Source of the DNA: JAGDVO01 sp964590075 [NCBI: uncultured Aquificales bacterium]
GTDB taxonomy: Bacteria > Thermosulfidibacterota > Thermosulfidibacteria > Thermosulfidibacterales
Assembly: GCA_964590075.1 (NCBI GenBank)
Contig: CAZPXS010000001.1
Span: 1 to 64,000 of the forward strand
Length of the DNA: 64,000 nt
Direction of reading: 5' to 3'
Numbering within the stretch: the first letter of the stretch is position 1; each line of letters begins with the position of its first letter. The notes under the pieces are model-generated. The model ran no database searches. It worked only from the letters and a program-made list of their open reading frames with translations, and was not told the DNA's origin. A program made the translations under genes and the position numbers. Positions 30,198 through 39,218 of this stretch are shown piece by piece.

Positions 30198-31318
30198 TGC
30201 TATTTACCTGGTACCATCCAGTTAGCATCTATTTTGGTAATGATTCCATAAAGGAATTGAAGAATCTCAATTTGAGTTATCCTGTAGCTATAGTCACAGG
30301 TAAAGTTAGTGCCATAAAAAGGGGAGTAGTTGATAGATTAAAGGGATTTTTGGGGAAGGAAGTTTTAATCTACAACAAGATAGGATCAGAGCCTACCTGG
30401 AGGGATGTAGAGGAACTTAAGAGTTATCTTATCGAGAATTGTGTGAAAACGGTGATTGCGGTTGGTGGTGGTAGTGTTCTTGATTCTGCAAAGTTAGCAG
30501 GGTTACTCGCCACTAATTTAGATGTTAACCTGAGGGATATAATAGGGGTAAGAAACGTCTCTTTTAATAATCCTCCCATTGATGTTATAGCTATTCCTAC
30601 TACCAGTGGTTCTGGATCTGAGGCTACTCCCTATTCTATAGTTATAGATAGGGAAGCTTTGAAGAAGGCTTCGGTAGGTAGTATCTATCTATACCCTAAG
30701 GTGGCCATAGATGATCCTACCCTTACCTACAATACTCCCTATGATATAACGAGAAATAGTGGGATAGATGCTTTTAGTCATTGTTTGGAAGTCCTATTCA
30801 TGAGAGATCTACATCCTATAGCCCTTAACTTTTCCATAGGTGGAATGGCACTATTTGTGAGGTTTTTCAAAAACGCCCTAAGTGACGATCCTATAGCAAG
30901 GGAAAAGATGATGCTATGTAGCTTGTATGGTGGTTACTCCATCTCCAACGTTGGAGCTGGACTCATCCATCAGTTTGCCCATGCGATCGGTGTACTGAGA
31001 GGTTATCCCCATGGCTACTCTATCGCACTTTATACCATACCAGTCCTTAGTTTCTATTTTAATAGTAGGGATGGACTTGAAAGGATAAGGATGATAGAGG
31101 AACAGCTCGGTTTGAAGGGATTCATACTTTATTTACGTAGACTCTTTTATGAGGTTGGTATACCTCCCATCAGGGAGTTAAAACTTAGTAGTGATGAGGT
31201 TGATAGGATAGTGGAGATAGTTGAAAGAAGAAGGCCCTATTTTGACAAATTTGTTGCTATACCTACAAGGGATGATCTGTATAGAATTGCCATTGATGAG
31301 TTTGGTGGTCTCTTTTAA
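30197..31318 (+). CDS. Iron-containing alcohol dehydrogenase family protein
   Basis: NAD(P)-dependent dehydrogenase of the Fe-ADH superfamily, 373 aa. The nucleotide site GGGSVLDSAK (90-99) and TTSGSGSEATPY (135-146) are present, and the four metal ligands can be placed at Asp191, His195, His258 and His272, with His262 as the conserved extra residue (HQFAHAIG, PHGYSIAL). Substrate cannot be told: butanol, propanediol and lactaldehyde enzymes share this pattern. Its ATG overlaps the sigma factor stop as TGATG, which suggests coexpression with the heat-shock operon. It ends one base from the convergent SurA-like gene. Confidence 0.9.
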   Translation: MLFTWYHPVSIYFGNDSIKELKNLNLSYPVAIVTGKVSAIKRGVVDRLKGFLGKEVLIYNKIGSEPTWRDVEELKSYLIENCVKTVIAVGGGSVLDSAKLAGLLATNLDVNLRDIIGVRNVSFNNPPIDVIAIPTTSGSGSEATPYSIVIDREALKKASVGSIYLYPKVAIDDPTLTYNTPYDITRNSGIDAFSHCLEVLFMRDLHPIALNFSIGGMALFVRFFKNALSDDPIAREKMMLCSLYGGYSISNVGAGLIHQFAHAIGVLRGYPHGYSIALYTIPVLSFYFNSRDGLERIRMIEEQLGLKGFILYLRRLFYEVGIPPIRELKLSSDEVDRIVEIVERRRPYFDKFVAIPTRDDLYRIAIDEFGGLF

Positions 31319-31319
31319 C

Positions 31320-31928
31320 CTACATCAATACTTTTATCGAGGATTTACTCATCAGCTCATCTAGCCATTTCTTATATCTCTCTTCTATCCTCTGACTAAG
31401 TATCAAATTCCTTATCTTTTCCTTGAGTTCCTCGTAGCTACCCTGTAATTCGTTCCTATGTTTTTCATAGTATTCCTTAACCTCTTCATCGGCTACCGCT
31501 GTCCTCATTCTTATCTGTGTATTCATAACCCTTGTAATGGTTATTCTACGCCTTATCTCCTCTCTGTACGCTTCAAGAGTTATTCCCTTCTCTTTAAGTA
31601 CCTTCTTAAACTCCTCTAGGGATATATTGTTCTCTTTAAGTAGGTTGTTTATGTATTCATTCACAACCTCATCCTCGGCAACGAGCCCAAGCTTTTGGGC
31701 TTCCTGCATAACCACCTCTTCCATTATCATGTTTTTTAGTACCTCATTAAGGGGCAATTCTTGGCCTGTGGTTGCTTTGACCACTAGTTGCCTTTCCTGT
31801 AGTTCAGTTAGGGTTATGGGTTTCCCGTTTACGATAGCAACGATCCTCTCTATAATAACCGCTCTGGAACTGGTAACGTTTACTATCAGGAATGTAAGGG
31901 CAAAAAGGCACAATTGTATCCTTTTCAT
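31320..31928 (-). CDS. SurA N-terminal-domain periplasmic chaperone
   Basis: A 202-aa exported protein with signal peptide (1-23) and a SurA-N domain (about 28-150, IERIVAIVNGKPITLTELQERQ, LKNMIMEEVVMQEAQKLGLVA) but no parvulin isomerase domain; the last 50 residues form the C-terminal helix of SurA-type chaperones (EELKEKIRNLILSQRIEERYKKWLDELM). Likely role is escorting outer-membrane proteins such as the autotransporter and LptD. It overlaps the preceding parvulin gene by four bases, so together they look like a SurA divided over two chains. Confidence 0.83.
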   Translation of the reverse strand: MKRIQLCLFALTFLIVNVTSSRAVIIERIVAIVNGKPITLTELQERQLVVKATTGQELPLNEVLKNMIMEEVVMQEAQKLGLVAEDEVVNEYINNLLKENNISLEEFKKVLKEKGITLEAYREEIRRRITITRVMNTQIRMRTAVADEEVKEYYEKHRNELQGSYEELKEKIRNLILSQRIEERYKKWLDELMSKSSIKVLM

Positions 31929-32743
31929 TCTGCCACCTCTATTTTACTTTTACTCTTTAACTCCTTTATAAAATTCTCCAGAGCTGACTGTTGTTTTTCT
32001 GATAAAAGTTTTTCTCTTATTTTATCTTTGACCTCTTCCAGTGTTACTATTTTTTCAGGTATTTTTTCATCGATTCTTATTATTTGATATCCATTTTCAA
32101 CCTTTATAGGATCACTATACTCACCTACCTTCAGTTTTGAGATAACACTCCTATAGGGTTCACTCAACTCATCTATACTTACCTCACCAAGGAAACCTTT
32201 ATTTTTTCTTGTCTCCTCATCATCCGAGTACAAACTGGCTACTTTTTCGAATGAAGTTCCATTTTTTAATTCATTTACAACCTTTTTTAGCTTATCTTCA
32301 TCCTTGACAAATATGTAACTTAATTTGTATGTTTCTGGTTTTTTAAATTCATCCTTATTGTTTTCGTAGTATTTCTTTATTTCGTCATCGGTAACACTTA
32401 TTTTTGAAAACTTTTCTTTTAGAAACTTTTCTAATAGTAAAGCTTCTTTGTATCTTTCAACCTTTCTTTTTATATCCTCATCCTCTTTCACGCCCTCCCT
32501 TTTCATTTCCTGAATCAGTAGTTTTTCTTCGATAAGCCTATCTATTAGTTTCTTCTTTAGTTCACTATTTTCCGAAACCACCACTCTAAGTTGTGGGGGT
32601 AGGCTTGAGATTGCTTCCTCTAAGTCCCTACTCGTGATCGTCTCATTATTTACCCTTGCTACGATCCTTTCTTCGGCTCGGGATACCGTAGATAGTAGAA
32701 CTATCATAACCATCGTAGAACATAGTATCGTACTCTTTTTCAA
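31925..32743 (-). CDS. Periplasmic parvulin-type peptidyl-prolyl isomerase (PrsA/SurA-like)
   Basis: Exported foldase of 272 aa. Signal peptide (1-23), SurA-N-like helical domain (about 25-110), one parvulin domain (about 118-215, YKLSYIFVKDEDKLKKVVNELKNGTSFEKVASLYSDD split by EKG-type motif, then GFLGEV, KVGEYSDPIKVENGYQIIRI) and a C-terminal chaperone helix. The start is TTG 32743 with GAGGAGG six bases upstream. Lys is very abundant. A promoter sits directly before it. Could equally be called PrsA- or PpiD-like; no lipobox is seen, so it is periplasmic rather than lipid-anchored. Confidence 0.87.
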   Translation of the reverse strand: MKKSTILCSTMVMIVLLSTVSRAEERIVARVNNETITSRDLEEAISSLPPQLRVVVSENSELKKKLIDRLIEEKLLIQEMKREGVKEDEDIKRKVERYKEALLLEKFLKEKFSKISVTDDEIKKYYENNKDEFKKPETYKLSYIFVKDEDKLKKVVNELKNGTSFEKVASLYSDDEETRKNKGFLGEVSIDELSEPYRSVISKLKVGEYSDPIKVENGYQIIRIDEKIPEKIVTLEEVKDKIREKLLSEKQQSALENFIKELKSKSKIEVAE

Positions 32744-32770
32744 GGTAACCTCCTCTAATTTATTCTTTGA

Positions 32771-32799
32771 ATTTTACTATAAGGTTGTTTTTAATGCAA
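32771..32799 (-). promoter_or_regulatory. Promoter of the parvulin-SurA pair
   Basis: On the minus strand TTGCAT (32799-32794), 17 bases, TAAAAT (32776-32771). It lies in the 60-base gap between the ABC ATPase and parvulin genes, so the pair can be expressed apart from mfd. Confidence 0.6.
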
Positions 32800-32803
32800 A
32801 TAA

Positions 32804-33595
32804 TCATGAAAAAGCTATCCCACATTCTATCAGTCTCTTTGTATACTCTGTTTTTGGTGCTCTTAGAATATCCTCTCTCTTTTCATCTTCCACTATTCTT
32901 CCATCCTTCATTATGATGATCCTATCAGCCACCTTTAGCGCAAGAGCTATATTGTGAGTTACGAATACTGTGGTTATCCTGTACTTTTCGAAGATATCTA
33001 TCAGTATGTTTATAATATGGGCCTGGGTGAATACGTCTAGATTACTCGTGGGTTCATCAAGTAGCATTATTTTAGGCTCCGTGGCAATGGCTCTTGCTAT
33101 TGCAATTCTTTGTCTTTCGCCACCACTTGTCTGATGTGGATATCTAAAGGCATAAGTAGGTGGTAATCCGACAAGATCGAGTAAATTTTTCGCTATATCG
33201 ATTTTTTCATCCTTACTAAGTCTTTTCCCCAGAGCCTCTATCGGTTCGGTGATTATCTCGAATACTTTCATCCGTGGGTTTAGGGAAGAGAAGGGGTCCT
33301 GAAAAACTATCTGGATCTTTCCATTGAGTCCTTTTGGGAGTCCCCTCTTTCCTACCTCTAGAGATATTCCGTCTATTTCAACGTATCCGCTTGTTATATC
33401 CTCTATGCCAGAGATTATCTTTAGAACCGTACTTTTACCACTACCTGATTCTCCGACTATAGCTACCTTTTCTCCCCTCTTTACTTCAAAGGATACTTCA
33501 TCAAGAGCCTTTAATTTTACCTCTCCTATGAGTCCTTTCCTCGATCTATATATCTTTGTCACCTTATTGAACTTTACTATCCCTGAGCCTTTCAT
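32804..33595 (-). CDS. Orphan ABC transporter ATPase, OppF/DppF-like
   Basis: ATP-binding subunit resembling peptide or nickel importers, 263 aa. Walker A GESGSGKST at 48-56, Q-loop FQDPFSSLNPR (98-108), signature RYPHQTSGGERQR (141-153; TSGGE where FSGGQ or LSGGQ is usual), Walker B IMLLDEP near 166, and H-loop FVTHN. The RYPHQ and DPFSSLNPR segments are typical of the Opp/Dpp class. No permease or binding protein is nearby. Its ATG lies 32 bases inside the end of mfd, so it is translated from the mfd transcript. Substrate unknown. Confidence 0.85.
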   Translation of the reverse strand: MKGSGIVKFNKVTKIYRSRKGLIGEVKLKALDEVSFEVKRGEKVAIVGESGSGKSTVLKIISGIEDITSGYVEIDGISLEVGKRGLPKGLNGKIQIVFQDPFSSLNPRMKVFEIITEPIEALGKRLSKDEKIDIAKNLLDLVGLPPTYAFRYPHQTSGGERQRIAIARAIATEPKIMLLDEPTSNLDVFTQAHIINILIDIFEKYRITTVFVTHNIALALKVADRIIIMKDGRIVEDEKREDILRAPKTEYTKRLIECGIAFS

Positions 33596-36500
33596 CCGAT
33601 TTCTCTCTCAACTCTTCCAGTATTCTAACTATTCTACCAAGATCCTTTTCGGTATAGACCGTATCCTTTCCGCTAAGTTTGAATCCTTTTGAGACTAGTA
33701 TTTTTATGAGATCAGTTCTATCCGTGCTGATATGTATTTTGTTACCCTTATCAAGTATCTTATTTATCCTAAGGGATTTAGCGAGTAGTCTTAACTTCAG
33801 TATATCTATGAGATTTTTTACCTCAACGGGTAGTCTTCCGAATCTATCCTCCAGCTCCTGTTTTAAGTTTTCAAGTTCCTCAAAGTTGAGTTTAACCATA
33901 TTCCTATACAACCTTATCTTCATCCTTTCGTTTCCAACGTAATCATCGGGAATATATGCTGGTATGTTGATTTTTATCGTTGGTTCAAATTCCTCTATCT
34001 CCTCTCCCTTTAGTTTTCTCACCGCTTCTTCTAACAATCTTAGATATTCCTCCAACCCTACGCTAACTATATGTCCAGATTGTTCCTTACCCAGTATGTT
34101 ACCGAATCCCCTTATCTCCATATCTCTTAGTGCCAACCTCAGGCCCGAGCCGAGTTCGGAAAATTCCTCGAGAGCCTTGAGTCTCTTCTTTACATCCTCT
34201 GTAACTTTCTTTGGAGTTACGAGAAAGTAAGCGTAGGCAGTTTCTCTACCTCTTCCAACTCTACCCCTTAGCTGGTATAGTTGACTCAATCCGAACTTTT
34301 CAGAGTCTACAACTATCAGAGTGTTAGCCTTAGGTATATCAAGTCCCGACTCTATTATCGGTGTTGCCACAAGTACATCTATCTCCCCCGTTGTAAACTT
34401 AAGCATCACTTCCTCTATTTCCATCGCTTTCATCTTACCATGAACTATACCATACTTTGCTTCTGGTACCAGTTTCTCCAAGTTTTCCTTTAGCTTCACA
34501 AGTCCCTCGATCCTACTTTTGACTACGAATACTCTGCCTTTCCTTGACAATTCCCTCTCAATAGCCCTCTTTATTATATCCTCGTTATAGAACATCACGA
34601 AGGTCTTTACACTCTGTCTACCTTCAGGAGGCGTTTCTATTATACTTATATCTTTGATACCAGATAGAGCCATGTTTAATGTACGTGGTATTGGGGTAGC
34701 GCTAAGAGTTAATATATCTATTGTTGGGTATTTTTCCTTTATCTTTTCCTTGTGTTCAACGCCAAATTTGTGTTCTTCGTCTATTATGAGTAGTCCGAGA
34801 TCTTTGAATTCTACATCTTCCATAAGGACCCTATGTGTTCCTATCAGTATATCGGTGTTACCCGCCTTTACATCCTCCACTATCCTTCTCTGCTCCCCTT
34901 TCGGGACGAATCTGGTTAGAACCTCGATTCTAACGGGAAAGTCTTTGAATCTTTCTGTAAAGGTTTCGTAATGTTGGTGGGCAAGGAGGGTTGTAGGTGT
35001 TAATACAGCTACCTGTTTCCCATCCATAACTGCCTTGAAAGCTGCTCTCATAGCTATTTCTGTTTTTCCAAAGCCCACATCCCCACATATGAGTCTATCC
35101 ATAGGTTTCGGCGATTCCATATCTCTTTTGACATCTTCTATTGCTTTTAGTTGATCCGGAGTCTCTTCGAAGGGGAAGGCGCTTTCAAACTCCAGTTGCC
35201 ATGGTGTATCGGGGGAGAAGCTATGTCCCTTTAAGGCTTTTCTTTTAGCTTCTATCATTATCAACTTTTCCGCTATCTCCTCTACCGCCTTTCTAACTTT
35301 CTTACGCCTTGTCTCCCAGGATTTACTACCCAGTTTATCTAGGGGTGGTTTAGCTCCTTCCTTAGATATATATTTTTCTACGAGATCGAGTTTATCTATC
35401 GGTACGTATAGAATATCTCCATCCGCATACTCTATAGCTATGGTTTCAAAGGTATTGCCATCTATGTCGAGTCTTTTTATTCCCTGGAATATACCTATTC
35501 CATGTTCCCTGTGTACAACGTAATCACCTACCTCAAGTTCTGGTAGCTGAGATATCAACCTCTTTGATCTTGTCCTTTTCCTCTCTTTTCTGCTCTTTCC
35601 TATGAGATCCTCGAATCTTACTATTACAACCCTTTCCCTTTCCCATAGGAAGGACTCCCTGATAAAACCGCTTAGTATATAGAGGCTTTTTCTAGGTAGC
35701 CCTCTTTTGAATTCTACCTTTCTAGCGTATGTATCGTAGCTTTTTAGTATCTCTTCCAATACTCCGACCTCTTCCTCCTTACAAACTATGAAAGCTGTGT
35801 ATCCTTCCTTGAGTAGATTCTTTATCCTTGAGAGTCTTAGTGAAAATTTGCCTTCTCCCGTTAAATCCGAGAGGGGATTGAAGATTATTTTTTCAAGGTT
35901 TGACTCCCTTCCGGGTAGGGTTTCTATAACTATAGTTGCCTCTAAGTTAGGAATTTCCTTGTTACTAAAGAAACTTATAGTTTCCAATTCTTCTGCCAAT
36001 GATGGAGGATCAACCTTTATGATTTCGTCGAACTTGATTTGTAGGATTGAATCCTTCCTTTCGAATCTTACGGGATAGACGGTTACAACACTCGTCTCCT
36101 TTAGTGATCTCTGGCTATCCGGTTCAAAATACCTTATCGATTCTATTTTGCTCTCATCGAGTTCTATCCTTACAGGGTACTCGTAGTTGACGGGAAATAG
36201 ATCTATGATGAAACCCCTTACCGCAATAGTCCCGGGCCTATCAACGATATCCTCTCTCACGTAACCTATTTCTACCAGTCTTTCCAATAACTTTTCCCTA
36301 TCTATTTCATCATCCCTTCTTATGATTAGGCTCTTTTCTATGAGCTCATCGAGGGAACCTATGCCCTCTACGATACCTTCGTAGGTAGCGATTAGAGCAA
36401 AATTTTCACTCTGCTCTATTAGCTCTACGGTTTTTATCCTGTCCTGTAGGTTCATACCCTCTGTAAGTAGACCAACGTTCTTCGAGAAAGTTTTGATTTC

Positions 36501-36635
36501 TAAGTATAACTCTTCCACCTCTTCCTTCGGAGATATTATGAGCAATCTCCTTTTTTCACAGAGAAGTTTTGCTACAAAATAGCTTATTGCACTTCCCTTT
36601 AGGCATACCACGTTATGTGTTTCTATCCTACTCAT
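33564..36635 (-). CDS. mfd: Transcription-repair coupling factor Mfd
   Basis: SF2 translocase that removes stalled RNA polymerase and recruits UvrA. The 1023 aa are shorter than the roughly 1150 of E. coli, mainly in the N-terminal UvrB-like part. Seen are the UvrB-homology region with GFIIDLFPVNYEYPVRIELD (about 150), the RNAP-interaction domain (LEVGDYVVHREHGIGIFQGI), Walker A CGDVGFGKTEIAMRAAFKA near 515, the DEEH box LLIIDEEHKFGVEHKEKIK, and the relay motif DMEIRGFGNILGKEQSGHI, followed by the C-terminal TRCF domain. No uvr gene is in the window. Confidence 0.96.
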   Translation of the reverse strand: MSRIETHNVVCLKGSAISYFVAKLLCEKRRLLIISPKEEVEELYLEIKTFSKNVGLLTEGMNLQDRIKTVELIEQSENFALIATYEGIVEGIGSLDELIEKSLIIRRDDEIDREKLLERLVEIGYVREDIVDRPGTIAVRGFIIDLFPVNYEYPVRIELDESKIESIRYFEPDSQRSLKETSVVTVYPVRFERKDSILQIKFDEIIKVDPPSLAEELETISFFSNKEIPNLEATIVIETLPGRESNLEKIIFNPLSDLTGEGKFSLRLSRIKNLLKEGYTAFIVCKEEEVGVLEEILKSYDTYARKVEFKRGLPRKSLYILSGFIRESFLWERERVVIVRFEDLIGKSRKERKRTRSKRLISQLPELEVGDYVVHREHGIGIFQGIKRLDIDGNTFETIAIEYADGDILYVPIDKLDLVEKYISKEGAKPPLDKLGSKSWETRRKKVRKAVEEIAEKLIMIEAKRKALKGHSFSPDTPWQLEFESAFPFEETPDQLKAIEDVKRDMESPKPMDRLICGDVGFGKTEIAMRAAFKAVMDGKQVAVLTPTTLLAHQHYETFTERFKDFPVRIEVLTRFVPKGEQRRIVEDVKAGNTDILIGTHRVLMEDVEFKDLGLLIIDEEHKFGVEHKEKIKEKYPTIDILTLSATPIPRTLNMALSGIKDISIIETPPEGRQSVKTFVMFYNEDIIKRAIERELSRKGRVFVVKSRIEGLVKLKENLEKLVPEAKYGIVHGKMKAMEIEEVMLKFTTGEIDVLVATPIIESGLDIPKANTLIVVDSEKFGLSQLYQLRGRVGRGRETAYAYFLVTPKKVTEDVKKRLKALEEFSELGSGLRLALRDMEIRGFGNILGKEQSGHIVSVGLEEYLRLLEEAVRKLKGEEIEEFEPTIKINIPAYIPDDYVGNERMKIRLYRNMVKLNFEELENLKQELEDRFGRLPVEVKNLIDILKLRLLAKSLRINKILDKGNKIHISTDRTDLIKILVSKGFKLSGKDTVYTEKDLGRIVRILEELREKSDERLRDSKVQ

Positions 36636-36709
36636 ACAAACCTATTTAATATATTATCCTCAGGGATGCCATAGCTAGATGATTTTAGTTTTACCTATAG
36701 TTCCATGCC

Positions 36710-36739
36710 TTTACAAAGTCATGAGAGTAATGTTATACT
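36710..36739 (+). promoter_or_regulatory. Promoter of the GNAT-miaA-rsmD-coaD operon
   Basis: TTTACA at 36710-36715, an 18-base spacer and TATACT at 36734-36739. The expected start of transcription falls at about 36746, on the GNAT start codon itself, implying a leaderless message. Confidence 0.65.
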
Positions 36740-36745
36740 TTCAGT

Positions 36746-37300
36746 ATGATAAAAAAGGTTAAGCTTCTAGACGGTAGGGAAGTAACTATAAGGTATCTTA
36801 AAAAAGAGGACTGTGATAAACTATACGATTATTTCTGTAAAGGGATTAGCGAAGATGATATACTCCTATTCAAGGATAACGTAAGGGATTACTATGTAGT
36901 TAATAGTTGGTGTGAGAATATGAACCCAGATAGGGTTATATCTATAGTAGCGGAAGAAGGCTCTAGCATAGTTTCAACAGGGACTTTACATTTAAGAGGG
37001 CATGGTTGGTTTAGGTACTTTGGTAAAATAAGAGTCTCCGTGTGTATTAGTTGTAGGGGAATAGGTCTAGGTAAGGCTATGATAGAGACACTCCTTGAAT
37101 TAGCTAAGTCAAAGGGGCTTAGGGTAATTATGGCCGAGGTACTATCAGTTCAGGAACTTGCCTTAAAGGTCTTTAAGGAATGCGGCTTTATTGAAGCTGG
37201 TAAGATAGAGAATATCGCTAAAGATGTAAATATGAAACCTATGGATTTACACATACTCCTATGCTATCTTGAGGAACTTCAAGATTCTAAGACGGCTTAA
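36746..37300 (+). CDS. GNAT-family N-acetyltransferase
   Basis: A 184-aa acetyl-CoA-dependent acyltransferase. The GNAT core is complete: beta strands around VISIVAEEGSSIVSTGTLHLR, the acetyl-CoA loop RVSVCISCRGIGLGKAMIETLLELAKSKG (about 95-124, variant of the Q/RxxGxG/A motif) and ALKVFKECGFIEAGK. N-terminal REVTIRYLKKEDCDKLYDYF is typical of single-domain GNATs linked to protein or small-molecule acetylation; substrate unknown. There is no ribosome-binding sequence before the ATG and the promoter ends seven bases upstream. It overlaps miaA by one base. Confidence 0.87.
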   Translation: MIKKVKLLDGREVTIRYLKKEDCDKLYDYFCKGISEDDILLFKDNVRDYYVVNSWCENMNPDRVISIVAEEGSSIVSTGTLHLRGHGWFRYFGKIRVSVCISCRGIGLGKAMIETLLELAKSKGLRVIMAEVLSVQELALKVFKECGFIEAGKIENIAKDVNMKPMDLHILLCYLEELQDSKTA

Positions 37301-38223
37301 TGGCTGATAGGATAAGGCTGATCGTTCTTGGTGGTCCCACGGCAAGTGGGAAATCAGATTTGGCTATCAGTTTGGCCAGGGAGTTTAATGGAGAGATAGT
37401 CAATGCCGATTCGGTACAGCTATATAGAGGCATGGACATAGGAAGTGCTAAGGTACCTCTAAACCATAGGGAAGAGATACCCCATCATCTCGTGGATGTA
37501 GCGGACATAGATGATGAGTGGGATGTTAAAAGGTACGAGGAAGAAGCGTTAAAGGTTGTAAAGTCGATAGTAAATAGGGGAAGACTTCCGATAGTTGTTG
37601 GGGGTAGTGGCTTTTACATAGAGGCTCTCATATCGGGTGTTAAAGGGCCGGTTGGTAGGAATGAGAGGATAAGAAGTGAATTATCGGTCTTGAGTGAAGA
37701 GGAACTTTATCAGTATCTACTCAATATAGATCCCATAAGAGCCAGCGAGATAGGTAGGAGGGATAAAAAGAGGTTGATAAGAGCTATAGAGATTTTTCTA
37801 CTTACAGGAGAGAAACCTTCGAGTTTTAAGTGGAAAGGGATAAGGGAAGGTTGGGATGTTTTGAAGATTGCGGTCACTAGGGAAAGGGCAGAATTGAAGA
37901 GAAGGATAGAGGAAAGGGTTTTAAGGATGATAGAGGTAGGTTGGGTAAGGGAGACGGAGGAGCTCCTTAGGAGGTATGGGAAGAGGAGGATTCTGGTTGA
38001 TACACTTGGTTATAGGGAGCTTGTTTTATACCTTGAAGGTGTTATTTCTCTAGAGACTGCTATAGAGAGGATAGTTAGGGGAACTTACGATTACGCCAAA
38101 AGGCAGATAAAATGGTTTAGATCCAGAGGTTACGAATTTTTTAAGCTCGATGATGAAAGGGATAGATTGTTTAACCGTGTAAGGGAGTGGTTGTTTGATA
38201 AGGCTGACGGGAGGGAAGGATAA
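37300..38223 (+). CDS. miaA: tRNA dimethylallyltransferase MiaA
   Basis: Adds the isopentenyl group to A37 of tRNAs that read codons starting with U, using DMAPP from the MEP pathway (ispDF in this window). The 307-aa enzyme shows the P-loop [12 protein letters not shown] (11-22), [46 protein letters not shown] and the C-terminal [14 protein letters not shown] and [10 protein letters not shown]. Normal length. It overlaps rsmD by 29 bases. Confidence 0.97.
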   Translation: MADRIRLIVLGGPTASGKSDLAISLAREFNGEIVNADSVQLYRGMDIGSAKVPLNHREEIPHHLVDVADIDDEWDVKRYEEEALKVVKSIVNRGRLPIVVGGSGFYIEALISGVKGPVGRNERIRSELSVLSEEELYQYLLNIDPIRASEIGRRDKKRLIRAIEIFLLTGEKPSSFKWKGIREGWDVLKIAVTRERAELKRRIEERVLRMIEVGWVRETEELLRRYGKRRILVDTLGYRELVLYLEGVISLETAIERIVRGTYDYAKRQIKWFRSRGYEFFKLDDERDRLFNRVREWLFDKADGREG

Positions 38224-38758
38224 GGGGAGATACATAAAGAGCCCTGATGGTCTAAAAACTAGACCTATAAGTGCGAATCTTAGAAAGGTGCTCTTTGATA
38301 CACTGGGAGGAAGAGTTTTAGATGCTAGAGTTCTAGATGTGTTTGCAGGTGTCGGTACGGTAGGTTTTGAAGCTTTAAGTAGGGGTGCTCGGGAGGTTAT
38401 CTTTATTGAGAAAGAGCCAAGGGTAGTAAGGATTATTCTTGAGAATGCAAGGTTATTGGGTTACATTGATCGGATAAAGGTTTTAGCTAAGGATGCTTTT
38501 AGAGTTGAAAGTTACCTTGAGGGCACTTTTGATATAATCTTTCTCGGTCCACCCTATCCTTTAAAGGGGATCGAGCGTTTACCGAGTTTATTTTTAAGGT
38601 TTTTAAATTTAGGTGGAGTGATGATAATACAACATCATCATAAAAGTGTGATTGAACTTCCCGCTGGTTGTGTTATAAGGGTAAAGAGAATAGGCGAGAA
38701 CGTTTTGACCTTTTTGGAGGTTATCGATGAAAAAGGCGATTTATCCCGGGACCTTTGA
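38195..38758 (+). CDS. rsmD: RsmD-like 16S rRNA (guanine-966-N2) methyltransferase
   Basis: SAM-dependent Rossmann methyltransferase expected to modify G966 of 16S rRNA. The 187 aa carry the family N-terminus [23 protein letters not shown], the SAM loop [20 protein letters not shown] and [16 protein letters not shown]. The catalytic motif, DPPY or DPPF in RsmD, reads GPPY at residues 118-121, so the residue that contacts the target amino group is changed. TTG 38195 is the start, with AGGGAG seven bases upstream. It precedes and overlaps coaD, the usual order. Assignment is firm; activity is uncertain because of the motif. Confidence 0.88.
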   Translation: MIRLTGGKDKGRYIKSPDGLKTRPISANLRKVLFDTLGGRVLDARVLDVFAGVGTVGFEALSRGAREVIFIEKEPRVVRIILENARLLGYIDRIKVLAKDAFRVESYLEGTFDIIFLGPPYPLKGIERLPSLFLRFLNLGGVMIIQHHHKSVIELPAGCVIRVKRIGENVLTFLEVIDEKGDLSRDL

Positions 38759-39218
38759 TCCTGTCACTTACGGGCACCTGGATATAATAAAGAGAGCATC
38801 TCGGATTTTTGATGAGGTGATTGTGGCTATAGCAAGAAGTGATAGAAAAAACCCTCTTTTTTCCCTTGAAGAGAGGTACGATATGTTAAAGAAGGCCATA
38901 GAGGAAGAGAATCTACAAAACGTGGAGGTTGATACCTTCGATTGTCTTCTTGTTGATTACGCGGTTAAGAAGGGTGCGTCAGTGATAGTTAGGGGGTTAA
39001 GGGCTGTTTCTGATTTCGAGTACGAGTTTCAGATGGCTCTTATGAACAGGAAGTTAAACTACATGTTGGAGACGGTTTTTCTTATGCCGAGTGAGCAGTT
39101 GACATATGTGAGTAGCAAGATAGTTAAGGAGATAGCATCATTCGGTGGTAATGTGAATTGCCTAGTCCCAAGATTTGTGGCGGAGAGATTAAAGGAGAAG
39201 CTTTCTACTTTGAAATAA
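38727..39218 (+). CDS. coaD: Pantetheine-phosphate adenylyltransferase
   Basis: Fourth step of coenzyme A synthesis (4'-phosphopantetheine plus ATP to dephospho-CoA). The 163-aa protein has [19 protein letters not shown] with the nucleotidyltransferase TxGH motif (His18), [35 protein letters not shown] and the C-terminal [13 protein letters not shown], a variant of SSTxVRE. GGAGG sits at the proper distance before the ATG, inside rsmD. Its end overlaps that of convergent tlpA by 14 bases. Confidence 0.97.
   Translation: MKKAIYPGTFDPVTYGHLDIIKRASRIFDEVIVAIARSDRKNPLFSLEERYDMLKKAIEEENLQNVEVDTFDCLLVDYAVKKGASVIVRGLRAVSDFEYEFQMALMNRKLNYMLETVFLMPSEQLTYVSSKIVKEIASFGGNVNCLVPRFVAERLKEKLSTLK

Noticed and set aside
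33564-33595. mfd/ATPase overlap taken as a possible frameshifted fusion
   Set aside because: Mfd reaches a normal TRCF end and the ATPase has its own ATG and complete N-terminus in another frame, so two genes with overlap explain it.
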